Assembly: GCA_963697365.1 (NCBI GenBank)
Contig: CAVONT010000021.1
Span: 124,001 to 188,000 of the forward strand
DNA: 64,000 nt
Source: CAIXZV01 sp963697365
GTDB taxonomy: Bacteria; Chloroflexota; Limnocylindria; Limnocylindrales; CSP1-4
Reading direction: 5' to 3'
Position numbers and translations under genes: made by a program. A model generated the notes under the pieces. It had not been told where the DNA came from. It made no database searches and saw only the letters and a list, made by a program, of their open reading frames with translations. Of the stretch, positions 1 through 8,835 are shown piece after piece (the stretch's first letter is position 1; each line of letters opens with the position of its first letter).

Positions 1-2263
1 CGGCCGACGCGCCGGGCAGCTCGAACTGCCACTGGAGCGCCCGGGACTCCAGGTCGTAGGCGATGAGCTGGGACCCGGTGGTGACCCACAGCCGGTCCCC
101 GGAGCGCGTGCCGCTGGCGGTTGGATCCTCACGCCGGGGCTCGGTCGCGGCGTCGCGGACGGGGACGCCCAGTTCCGACGAGGACGCGACGTCCTGCCCG
201 GCGAAGGCGACGATGCCGCCCGCCATGAGGTACTTCGCGAGATGCGGGTGCGTCCACTCGTAGATGTTGTGGGAGATGTCGTAGCGCCACGCCTGGAGGA
301 ACTCGGTCGCGGTCCGGGCGTGGTAGACCTCGTCGAAGTGCATCCGGGCGGGCTCGGCCAGCCGGTAGCCCCGCAGGAAGAGCGTGGCCACGATGAACAC
401 GACCACGAGGAGCACGTCGAGCCTGTCGATGCGGCCGTGCCGCTCGTGGTCGAGGTCGCCGGATCGATCCGGGCGGATGGGCGTCTCGTTGAGCCTGGCC
501 CGGAGCCACGCGATCGGGCCGAGCTGCGTCCAGGATGGCCGGTCGTACCACGCCGGGACGAGGGCCGGCGCCTTGCCGGGCGCGGATGCCGGCCGCGACG
601 CCTCCACGGCCGTGGCGGTGGCCCCCGCGGCCGGTGGCACCTGCGGCGGTGGCACCCGCGGCGCGCGGCACCCGTGGCCGTGGCACCCGCGGCCGTGGCA
701 CCGGCGCCGGACAGCTCCGTCCGTGTCACGACGGCACCCTCCGGCAGCGCGTGGGGCACCGGCACGTGGCTCTCGGCGTAGTCCGCCTCGAGCACGGCCT
801 CCTCGACCCGCCCGGTCGCGAGCTCCGTTGCGAGCGTCCTGCGCGCCTTCGGCCGCAACTGGGCCAGCGCCCACAGGAACGCCGCCGTGTGGAGGAGCGC
901 CACCACCGTCACCCCGAACGGCGAGCGGATCCACTCCCCGATCCCCAGCCAGTCGGACACGCCGGGGTTCATGTCGCCGTAGAGCGTCGTCAGGACGACG
1001 TACATGTTCAGGAACGTCGCGATCGATGCCGCGAGGTAGGCCATACGCCAGCGCCATGAGAACGCGATCAGGATGCCCGCCAACCCGAACAGCGGGAAGA
1101 GGTACCGCTCGTGCACGCGGGTCGGCACGGCGAAGAAGGCGAACGCGATCACGCAGGTGCCGACGAGGATGGTGAGCCGGTCGGGTCTCCGCGCGACGGC
1201 GACGGCGACCAGGGCCGCCACCGCCAGGAGCAGGATGGCGCCGATCGCCGCTGCCGGGAACGGGCCGATCTGGCCCCAGGCCGCCGCGTCGGGCGCTGCC
1301 GAGTCGAACAGCCAGCCACCACCGGTGGCCATGCTGCTGCCGTCCACCGGGAACAGGGCCCAGATGTTGTACGCGTTGACCGTGAGGTACGGGTAGACGC
1401 CCGCCGTCGACGTGATCAGCCGCAGGAGCGACGAGTCCACGAACGGCGGCTGGGCCATCGGCACCAGCACCGTCAGGCCGAACGGCAGCGCAAGCAGCAC
1501 GGCGGTCACGAAGCCGGCCACGCCCGTTGTCAGGATGCGGATCCAGCCGGTCAGGTTGCGCTCCCACGCGAAGCCCCTGATCCGCGGGGCGATCTCGTCG
1601 CCCCACGCCCCCTTCGGCCACAGCGAGCGCCGGATCACGACCAGCGCCACGATCGGGATCAGGATCGCGAGCTGCGGCTTCGTGATCGCGGCCATCACGG
1701 CGAAGACGGCCGACCGCTCGCTCCGGCCGCGCCACAGCTCCCGGATCGAGAGCAGCAGGAACACCGTGCCGAAGCTGTCCACCTGGCCCCAGATGACCGA
1801 GTCGAACCAGGTCACGGGGTTGAAGATCACGATCGCCGCAGCAAGGACGGCGCGCTTGCGCGTCACCCCCAGCTCCATCGCCATCGACCACACGAGGTAG
1901 CCCATCGCGATATCGGTGAGGATCGCCGGGATCTTGATCAGGTCCCCGACGCCGCCCAGCCACTCCCCGACGACGCCGACGGCCCAGAGCGCGTACAGGT
2001 AGCCCGGGCGTGTAGTCCGCGTAGGACGCCGCCGCGTAGAAGCCCCATGGCCCGTTCGCGGCAAGCGTCTCCGCCCAGTACCGGAAGAGGTTGAGGTCGG
2101 TGTCGAACCCGGAGCCCCGGAGTCCAGGGATCGCATATGCCAGAATCAGCCGGAACACCAGGCCGATCACAAGGACGGTCAGGATGTCACGGCCGATGCC
2201 TCGCCGGGGGGCGTCGTCCGAAATCGTCTCCCGGTCGGGCACACCCGAACCCAGAGCGGTCAC
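1..2263 (-). CDS. Tandem GT-C membrane glycosyltransferase (PMT-like C-terminus), partial, two frameshifts
   Basis: Reading the minus strand gives a polytopic membrane protein that runs off the left edge. The GTG start at 2263 follows an AGGAGG (complement 2271-2276). Residues 53-56 (FDTD) lie in the first extracytoplasmic loop, as in GT-C mannosyltransferases, and about ten hydrophobic segments follow. After an Ala/Gly/Pro-rich linker (near 600-700) a second unit starts whose first loop reads MHFDEVYHARTA, the acidic pair of dolichyl-phosphate-mannose protein mannosyltransferases (PMT/GT39). Beta-propeller-like sequence then reaches the edge. GT-C enzymes use polyprenyl-phosphate sugars to glycosylate outside the membrane; donor and acceptor here are unknown. 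One-base shifts near 2008 and near 640-690 break the frame and are probably sequence errors. Divergent from the next gene. Confidence 0.6.
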   Translation of the reverse strand, partial: MTALGSGVPDRETISDDAPRRGIGRDILTVLVIGLVFRLILAYAIPGLRGSGFDTDLNLFRYWAETLAANGPWGFYAAASYADYTPGLPVRALGRRRRRGVAGRRRGPDQDPGDPHRYRDGLPRVVDGDGAGGDAQARRPCCGDRDLQPRDLVRLGHLGPGGQLRHGVPAALDPGAVARPERAVGRLRRDGRDHEAAARDPDPDRGAGRDPALAVAEGGVGRRDRPADQGLRVGAQPDRLDPHPDNGRGRLRDRRAACAAVRPDGAGADGPAAVRGLVAPAADHVDGGRLPVPHGQRVQHLGPVPGGRQQHGHRWWLAVRLGSARRGGLGPDRPVPGSGDRRHPAPGGGGPGRRRRRAETRPAHHPRRHLRDRVRLLRRADPRARAVPLPAVRVGGHPDRVLMALAYGLPRGIDRDVPEHVRRPDDALRRHEPRRVRLAGDRGVDPLAVRGDGGGAPPHGGVPVGAGPVAAEGAQDARNGARDRAGRGGRARGGLRREPRAGAPRAAGGCRRDTDGAVRRRCHGRGCHGHGCRAPRVPPPQVPPAAGATATAVEASRPASAPGKAPALVPAWYDRPSWTQLGPIAWLRARLNETPIRPDRSGDLDHERHGRIDRLDVLLVVVFIVATLFLRGYRLAEPARMHFDEVYHARTATEFLQAWRYDISHNIYEWTHPHLAKYLMAGGIVAFAGQDVASSSELGVPVRDAATEPRREDPTASGTRSGDRLWVTTGSQLIAYDLESRALQWQFELPGASA

Positions 2264-2288
2264 GGGAGCCTCCTACGCAGCGTTGAAG

Positions 2289-3794
2289 GTGCCGCCGAGT
2301 ATAGCCGAGGGGTCCCCCTCACCCGATCAGCCCGCCCTCGAGGACGCCGGATCCGGCGCCCGCATCACCGCATGGGCCGTGGGCATCGCCATCGCTCTCG
2401 GCGCACTGGTCGTCTACTGGCTCTCGAACCCCGACCACTGGAACTCCTACAACCACTTCGTGTGGCAGGCCGACGCCTTCCTGCATGGCCGGGACTGGAT
2501 CCCGTTCCCGGTCGAGGGCGCGAACGGCCAGCCGGGCAACGCGTACTTCAACGACGTCTTCCCCGTGCTCGACGCCGATGGCAACCCGACGGGCCGCGCG
2601 CTCCTGCCGTTCCCTCCGCTGCCGGCCCTCGTGCTGCTCCCGTTCGTGGCGCTGTGGGGCCTGACCACGGACCAGGAGTCCATCGCCATCATCCTGGGCG
2701 GCCTGGGCGTCCTGGCGACCTGGTGGATGCTGGGCGGCCTGCGCATCCGGACGGCGGTCCGGGCCCTCACGACGATCCTGTTCGCGACCGGCACCGTCTG
2801 GTGGTGGGCGGCCGCCGTGGGGAGCACCTGGTATCTCGCGCACCTGGTCGCCGTGAACCTGGGGATGCTCGCGGTGGGGGTCGCCCTGCGCCACGATCCG
2901 CTCGCAGCCGACGAGGACCCCTGGGACGAGGACGACCGCGACGCCGGGCGGATGGAGGACGCCGGGGTGGGTGACTCGCTCCTTGCCCGCCTGCGCTCCC
3001 AGGCGTGGCCCCTGGACCGCTCCCAGGTCGTGGTTGGGCTCCTGCTCGGAATCGCGGTCACCGCCCGGCTGCCGCTGATCTTCGCCGCACCGTTCTTCAT
3101 CTTCGTGGGCGGCGGCGGCTCGCGGCTTCGGCGGCTCGTCTCCGCGGGCGCCGGAGGATTGATCCCGGTCGCCGCCCTCCTGCTCTACACCTACGCCAGC
3201 ACCGGCTCGTTCCTGCACCCGGGCTACGACTACCAGTACCAGCTCGAGGCGAACGGCTACGGGACGCTGGGCTACAACCCGGAGTGGTCCGTGGAGGACC
3301 TGCGCTACATCCCCCAGAACATCGCGATCATGTTCGGCGCGCTGCCGGCGATCCTGCCCGAGGTCAAGCCCAACACCCTCGGCTTCGGTGAGACGGTCTA
3401 CCTGTGCACGGCCCCCGGGGCGCCCCGCTCCCTGTTCGACATCAACTGCCCGTGGGCGATGCCCGTCGACATCGGCACCAGCATCCTCCTGTCGGCCCCC
3501 GGCCTGCTCCTGGCGCTGTTCGCGTTCGCCCAGCGCGGGTTCGCCCGCCTCTCGATCGGAAGTGGCGCGGCCGTCGTCATCATCGCCCTGTTCAACCTCG
3601 CCCACTTCTCGCAGGGCTGGGTGCAATGGGGCTACCGGTTCTCGCTGGATTTCATCCCGTTCCTGCTGCCGATGGTCGCCCTGGGGGCTGCCCGCGTCGA
3701 CGGGCGACCCCGGGTGATCGCCTGGGTCCTCGTCGTGGCGGGCCTGCTGGTCAATGCATGGGGCGTCATCTGGGGCCAGATCCTGGGCTGGTAG
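2289..3794 (+). CDS. Polytopic membrane protein, possible glycosyltransferase
   Basis: About 501 residues with roughly ten hydrophobic segments. The first extracytoplasmic loop carries NSYNHFVWQADAFLHGRDW and there is a long loop around residues 290-370. The architecture (many membrane helices, conserved polar first loop) resembles GT-C/ArnT-like transferases, but I see no diagnostic DxD in the loop, so the function is only suggested by its position between two glycosyltransferases. The start is uncertain: GTG 2289 is the first in-frame start after the divergent gene, TTG 2283 and GTG 2379 are alternatives, and none has a clear Shine-Dalgarno sequence. An acidic cytoplasmic stretch (DEDPWDEDDRD) interrupts the middle. 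Confidence 0.6.
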   Translation: MPPSIAEGSPSPDQPALEDAGSGARITAWAVGIAIALGALVVYWLSNPDHWNSYNHFVWQADAFLHGRDWIPFPVEGANGQPGNAYFNDVFPVLDADGNPTGRALLPFPPLPALVLLPFVALWGLTTDQESIAIILGGLGVLATWWMLGGLRIRTAVRALTTILFATGTVWWWAAAVGSTWYLAHLVAVNLGMLAVGVALRHDPLAADEDPWDEDDRDAGRMEDAGVGDSLLARLRSQAWPLDRSQVVVGLLLGIAVTARLPLIFAAPFFIFVGGGGSRLRRLVSAGAGGLIPVAALLLYTYASTGSFLHPGYDYQYQLEANGYGTLGYNPEWSVEDLRYIPQNIAIMFGALPAILPEVKPNTLGFGETVYLCTAPGAPRSLFDINCPWAMPVDIGTSILLSAPGLLLALFAFAQRGFARLSIGSGAAVVIIALFNLAHFSQGWVQWGYRFSLDFIPFLLPMVALGAARVDGRPRVIAWVLVVAGLLVNAWGVIWGQILGW

Positions 3795-3901
3795 GCCGGT
3801 CGCGCTCGCCGCGTGCACGGCACCGCCCGACGCCATAGGATCGAGCCCGTCACGAGCGTGCCGACGCAACCCCGCCCGACGGACCACCTGGAGACCCCGC
3901 C

Positions 3902-4681
3902 ATGACCGATCCCGCTGCCGGTGCCCCGGCCCGGGTCGCCCGTCTGTCCTTCTTCTTCCCGGCCCACAACGAGGAGGAGAACATCGAGACGCTGGTGGCC
4001 GAGGCCCTCGAGGCGCTGCCGGCCCTCGCCGAGACCTTCGAGATCATCGCCGTGAACGACGGGTCGAAGGACCGCACCGGCGAGATCGCCGACCGCCTCG
4101 CCGCCGAGCACCCGGACGTCGTGCGGGTGGTCCACCACAACCCGAACCGCGGCTATGGCGGCGCCCTTCGCTCGGGATTCGAGACCTCCCGCTACGAGCT
4201 GCTCGCCTTCACCGATGGCGACCGCCAGTTCCGGATCGCGGACCTGTCGCGGCTCACGGCCCGGATGGCGGAGGCGGACCACCCTGACGTCGTCGTCGGC
4301 TACCGCATCAAGCGCGCCGACCCGTTCATCCGGATCGCCTACGCCCGCACCTACAAGCTCGCCAACCGGATCTTCTATAGCCTCAAGGTGCGAGACGTGG
4401 ACTGCGCGGCCAAGCTCTTCCGGCGCGAGGCGCTCGAGGGTGTGCGCGTCGAATCGGGCGGCGCGTTCTTCTCCGCCGAGTTGCTCATCAAGACACTCCA
4501 GCGGGGCAGGTCGATCGCGGAGGTCGGGGTGCCGCACTATCCACGTACGGCCGGGTCGCCCACCGGCGCGAAGCCGTCCGTGATCTGGCGTGCCGTGAAG
4601 GACTTCTGGATGACGCGGCTGCGCCTCTGGGCAAACCACGACCAGGCGTTGCGCCGGGGCCGGCCGATCCTGGGCGAGTAG
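3902..4681 (+). CDS. GT2 family glycosyltransferase (dolichol-phosphate mannosyltransferase-like)
   Basis: 259 residues. The N-terminal GT-A fold is evident from SFFFPAHNEEENI, IIAVNDGSKDRTGEI and the DxD-type FTDGDRQF near residue 105. There are no membrane segments at the C-terminus, so this is a soluble or peripheral enzyme like DPM1/Ppm. Such enzymes transfer a sugar from a nucleotide donor to polyprenyl phosphate on the cytoplasmic face, giving the lipid-linked donor that GT-C proteins use. That fits two polytopic GT-C-like proteins immediately upstream. ATG at 3902 follows CTGGAGA at good spacing. A possible -10 TAGGAT lies near 3836. Confidence 0.85.
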   Translation: MTDPAAGAPARVARLSFFFPAHNEEENIETLVAEALEALPALAETFEIIAVNDGSKDRTGEIADRLAAEHPDVVRVVHHNPNRGYGGALRSGFETSRYELLAFTDGDRQFRIADLSRLTARMAEADHPDVVVGYRIKRADPFIRIAYARTYKLANRIFYSLKVRDVDCAAKLFRREALEGVRVESGGAFFSAELLIKTLQRGRSIAEVGVPHYPRTAGSPTGAKPSVIWRAVKDFWMTRLRLWANHDQALRRGRPILGE

Positions 4682-4690
4682 CTCCCGGGT

Positions 4691-5315
4691 TCAGGACCCC
4701 CGCTGGTCGCCCTCGATGTCCAGCGAGTTCACGAAGTCCCGGAAGACCGACAGCTTCGTCGGGTCCAGGCGCTCGCCGGTCGCCTCCAGCGATCCTGCGC
4801 TCAGGCGCGCCCGCCGCGCCTCGCGCTCGCCGCGGGCCGCGCCTGCCGCCTCCTCGTCGCCGTCGGCGTCGTCGTCCTCGCCCGGAGCCGTCCGGATCGG
4901 GCAGGGCGGCTGCCTGATCGAGCACCGCCGGGGCGGCGAAGATCGGGCACTCCTCCCGGACGGCCAGCGCGATCGCGTCGGACGGGCGCGCATCCACCTC
5001 GTGGGGGCCGTCGGCCGCCTCGAGGACCAGGACCGCATGGAACGTCTCGTCCGCGAGCGAGGTGATCACGACCCGCTCCAGGTGCACCCCCAGCTCCTCC
5101 AGGGTGGCCAGGAACAGGTCGTGCGTCAGCGGCCGCTCCGATGCGATCCCCTGCAACCGCATCGCGATCGCCTGCGCCTCCCACTGCCCGATCCAGATCG
5201 GCAGGATCCGGCCGAGGCCGACCTCCTTCATGAGGAGCACGTGGCGCCCGGTCCGCATGTGGACCCGGACGCTCTCGACCACGATCTCGATCTCGTGCGC
5301 GCGACTGTCGGACAT
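4691..5315 (-). CDS. BFN/DUF151 domain protein (bifunctional nuclease family), frameshifted tail
   Basis: Starts MSDSRAHEIEIVVESVRV and contains the BFN domain (residues 5-140): LLMKEVGLGRILPIWIGQWE, LEELGVHLERVVITSL, and ARPSDAIALAVR near residue 110, all typical of DUF151. Family members are described as nucleases or plant-pathogen-response homologues; the bacterial role is poorly known. After about residue 143 the frame is lost by one extra base near 4888. The alternative frame restores an acidic linker and a conserved-looking tail ending at 4691 (LDPTKLSVFRDFVNSL). The domain is intact, so the shift may be a sequence error. Convergent with the GT2 gene and 8 nt from the rhomboid gene stop. 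Confidence 0.8.
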
Positions 5316-5322
5316 GCGTCGA

Positions 5323-6054
5323 TTATCCCACCTTCGCGGCGCGCCGCCTTCGCAGGTACCGGACCGGTATCCGCAAGAGCAGCACGGACAGTCCTGCGAC
5401 CAGGCCCGCGACGAACCCGCCGATGTGCGCCCACACGGCGACGCCGCCCGTCGCCACGTCGGTCGCGTTGAGGGCTGCCACGCCGTCGATGAGCTGGAGG
5501 AAGAACCAGAAGCCCAGCACCAGCACCGAGGGCACGGCGATCAGCTGGTAGAAGAAGCCGAGGAAGACGAGCGACTGGATCCTGGCCCTCGGATAGAGCA
5601 CGAGGTACGCCCCCAGCACCGCGGAGATCGCTCCAGACGCACCGATCGCCGGGATGCCGGACGCGGGGTCCGCCAGCGCATGCCCCACCGCCGCCACGGT
5701 CCCGCCTGCCAGGTACAGCACCAGGAACGGCACGTGGCCGATCCCGTCCTCGAGGCGGTTGGCGAAGATCCACAGGTAGAGCATGTTGCCCAGCAGGTGG
5801 AGCCAGCCGCCGTGGAGGAACATCGACGTGAAGATGTGGGCGACCGCCGGACTGCGCCAGTCGCCGGACTCCACGGCGGCCCAGAAGTCGACCGGGATGA
5901 AGCCCCAGGCGTAGAAGAAGTCCTCGAGCGCGAGGTCGCCGCCGGTCGCCTCGACCCCCAGCTCCACCGCGAACCCGGCGAGGCACAGGGCGATGATCGC
6001 GAGCGTGACGAAGGGCGTGCGCCTCGGCGGGACGGCGTCGCGGAGCGGGATCAC
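5323..6054 (-). CDS. Rhomboid family intramembrane serine protease
   Basis: 243 residues, six to seven membrane helices. Rhomboid landmarks: the HIFTSMFLHGGWLHLLGNML block (TM2 His/Asn region), catalytic Ser in GASGAISAVLGAY, and the partner His in WAHIGGFVAG near the C-terminus. Rhomboids cleave single-pass membrane proteins within the bilayer; substrates cannot be inferred here. The GTG start at 6054 lies 17 nt after the stop of the upstream PP2C-like gene, so the two are probably co-transcribed. An arginine/lysine-rich C-terminus (RYLRRRRAAKVG) follows the last helix. Confidence 0.85.
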   Translation of the reverse strand: MIPLRDAVPPRRTPFVTLAIIALCLAGFAVELGVEATGGDLALEDFFYAWGFIPVDFWAAVESGDWRSPAVAHIFTSMFLHGGWLHLLGNMLYLWIFANRLEDGIGHVPFLVLYLAGGTVAAVGHALADPASGIPAIGASGAISAVLGAYLVLYPRARIQSLVFLGFFYQLIAVPSVLVLGFWFFLQLIDGVAALNATDVATGGVAVWAHIGGFVAGLVAGLSVLLLRIPVRYLRRRRAAKVG

Positions 6055-6070
6055 CGGCGCCCCGCCGGGA

Positions 6071-8357
6071 TCACGGCTTGGGGGTCTTCTTCGGCTTCTT
6101 CGTCGGCTTCGGGGTGGCAGTCGGCTCGGCCGTGGGCTCGCGGACGGCGCGGCGGTGGGCGTCGGGGCGTCGGCCTCGACCAGCGTCGTCGTGTGGAGGC
6201 CGGTGCGGTTGATCCACCACATCAGGGCCGGGGCCTCGGCATCGGCTCCGGGCATGATCACCATGCCCTGCAGGTCCTCCCAGGCCGGATCGTCACCGAC
6301 CAGGCGGAACTGGGACACGTAGTCGCCGGTGGCCTTGTCGAAGGCGATGAGGCGGGCGTTGACGCGGTCGTACGCGTAGATGGGGCCGGCCCGCCTGCTG
6401 GACTCGTTGCCGGGCCTGTCCGGCGAGGCGAGCAGCGTGAGGAAGGATTCGGGCCGGATCTGCGTGTCCTTGGGCATCTCGGCGTCCCACGAGTTGGCCG
6501 GGATGACGCGCGCCACCTCGCCATTCTCCGCGACGTAGATGTCGCCGTCGAGCAGCAGGTCGGTGATGCCGTCGACCGGGCGGTTGGTCGGCAGCCGGCC
6601 GGAGGGCTTCACGGGGTAGCCGGAACCGTCGTTGGCAGGCTCCAGGACCATGATGTTCTGCTCGGACTCGTCGACGACGTAGAGCTTGTAGAAGGCGGCA
6701 TCGAAGTTCGCGACGAACGTGTCGATCGCCCTGATGTCGTTGCCCCAGGAGGCCGAGCCGGCCACGTCGACCTTGACGAGGGTGCCCTTGCCCTTGTTGT
6801 TGGCCGGGCGCCAGCGCCAGAGCTGGTTCTTGGCGTCGAGCACCAGCACGTCCGGACCGCCGGTCGCGATGAAGGCCGGGTCGGCGACCTTGCCGCCTTT
6901 CGCCTTGTCGCCGCTCGTCAGGATGGGGGTGGCCGTCCGCTTGGCGAGATCGATCCGCCAGACGGTCTTGTTCGCGGTGTCGAGGACGTAGGGGGCGTCC
7001 GTCAGCCTCCGCGGACCAGGCCGGCCAGCGCGACGGGCTTGTCGGCCGGGAACTCGAACAGTGGCTCGCGCGCCACTGGTACGACGCCGTAGAGCCGGTC
7101 CAGGCCCTCCATCACCGTCGCCCGCAGCTCGTCGACCTGGCCCTGCGGGTAGCCCTTCGCAACGGCCTCGTCGAGCTTCGCGTAGGCCTCGGTGAGCATC
7201 TCGAGGGCCCTGGAGGGATCGTCCGCGATGAGGTCGATGCCGGGCCCGCTCACGCCCTCGACGGCCTCGACGGCCTCGGTGAACGCCACCTCGGCGGCGT
7301 TGAGCGACTCGATCGCGCCGGGTGGCGACTTCTGGCCGCCGAACGCGTAGACGGACAGCACGAGTGCGCCGGCGATGCCGATGAAGGCCAGCAGGGCCAC
7401 GGCCGCCCGCCGCTGCGTCTCCGCGCGGCTGGATGCAGGCGTGACCTTGCCGGAAGCGGACTTGCGCCTCGGGAGCAGGTCCTGCACCCTGCCGACGGCG
7501 CGTCCGGCCGAGCTGCCGGCGGTGGCCTTGGCCTTGCCTGCGGTCGCCGTGACGGCGGCCGCACCGGCGGTCACGCCGTCCGCGAGCGGGATCGGCGACT
7601 TGTCGGGCGCCCCGGCGAGCGGCTCCGCCGGCCGGACCGGGACCAGCGTCTTCTGCTTGAAGGTCGCGCCCACCTCGGCGGCCTCGAACGCGAAGACCCC
7701 GTCGGAGCCCGTCCCGTCGGCAGCCGCGAAGCGCGCGTGGATGTGCTCGATCGCCGATTGCGGATGGAGGGTGACGAGGGCGTCCTTGAGCGTGTCCGTG
7801 CCGATCCTGCCCACGACGTTGCGTGACACCAGGCACAGCGAGTCGCCGACGTTGAGCTCGCCCCGCCAGACCTCGGGCTCCAGGCCCTCCGACGGCAGGC
7901 CGCGCTCGGCGTTCGGGTCCGGGAGCGTCGAGAGGCGCGCCTGGCGGATCAGGTAGGCCTCCGCGGGACCCACTGTCGCGACGTAGAGCTCTCGGCCGCG
8001 GACGACGGCGACGGCAACGCCGATGGGTCCCGCCCCGTCGCTCTGGTGGCCCAGGCCGAGCTTGTCCCGCTGGTGGGCGAGGCGCTTGTTGGCGACACCA
8101 AGCACCTTGGTCAGGCATTGCCGGATCCCGGCCGATTCGTCGTAGTAGTACTCGTTGCGGATCGTGTCCGCGATCATGCGGGTCGCCTCGCGGGCCTTGG
8201 GGCTCGCGGTCTTGGAGGTGACGAGCAGGTACAGGTTGCCCTTCGTGCGGCCCACCGAGCCAACGGACGGCTCGACCACCACGATCGTGTCGGGTGAGTC
8301 GGGGAGCCTGTCCTGCTCGGTGACGGCGCCGAGCTTCAGCTGGAGACGGACGGCCAA
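6071..8357 (-). CDS. PP2C-like / single TM / beta-propeller membrane protein, two frameshifts
   Basis: About 760 residues once two one-base shifts (near 7009 and 6141) are bridged. Residues 1-250 resemble a PP2C/PPM-type phosphatase fold (VGRTKGNLYLLVTSK, VAVAVVRGRELYVATVGPAE, LNVGDSLCLVSRNVVGRI), though the metal-binding Asp motifs are not obvious. A membrane helix follows near residue 319 (AAVALLAFIGIAGALVL), then a helical linker and a repeated beta region (YVLDTANKTVWRIDL, VLVDGDIY-like units) consistent with an NHL/propeller sensor. The end is a PT/KP-rich tail (EPTAEPTATPKPTKKPK). The TTG start at 8357 has GAGG 8 nt upstream. It could couple an outside sensor to a cytoplasmic (pseudo)phosphatase; this is inference. 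Confidence 0.55.
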
Positions 8358-8445
8358 GACGGGTGCCTCATGCGGTGACCGACGCGCGCCGTGGTACAGG
8401 CGTGACGCGCGATGCCCGCCGGGAGACGGAGCGACGGGACGTGGA

Positions 8446-8835
8446 TTATACGCGGGGGGGCCGTTGGGGCCCGCCTCCGGCGCCAACGTCCCCGGTCAGG
8501 CGGAGGAACCGGACCCGGGCGCCGCCTGGCGCCCGGGCGAACGCATCGAGCAGCTCGGTCGCGCGCAGGCGCAAGTCGGCGGCCACGATGGGCTCGCCCG
8601 CTGCCACGACGATGGCGTCGGCATCGACCCGGACGAGGCGGCACGCTCCGGCAGCCGGTGGGACGAGCTCGGCGACCAGGGCATCCCACGTGGTGACGGC
8701 ACGGGCGAGCCGCAGCTCCTGTTCCAGGCCGAGCGCCCGGGCGGCCTCTGGCAGCAGGTCGCCCACGCGGTCGGGGCGTCGGCGCCTCGCCGGAGACTCG
8801 GGGTCCCGTGCCCGCTCGCGCCCGCCGTCGGTCAC
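8446..8835 (-). CDS. dciA: DciA-like protein (DUF721)
   Basis: 129 residues starting at GTG 8835, whose GTGA overlaps the recF stop. The core (VGDLLPEAARALGLEQELR, TTWDALVAELV, LRLRATELLDAF) matches the DUF721/DciA pattern of a KH-like alpha-beta fold. DciA helps load the replicative helicase DnaB in bacteria without DnaC/DnaI and commonly sits next to recF near the origin, as here. Immediately downstream is the PP2C-like gene. Short length and low complexity at the N-terminus (Arg-rich) are normal for the family. Confidence 0.75.
   Translation of the reverse strand: MTDGGRERARDPESPARRRRPDRVGDLLPEAARALGLEQELRLARAVTTWDALVAELVPPAAGACRLVRVDADAIVVAAGEPIVAADLRLRATELLDAFARAPGGARVRFLRLTGDVGAGGGPQRPPRV

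Noticed and set aside
129..2094. Long Arg/Pro-rich open frames across 0.1-2.1 kb on both strands
   Set aside because: Low-complexity composition typical of antisense or off-frame reading in GC-rich DNA; the GT-C reading is conserved in character.
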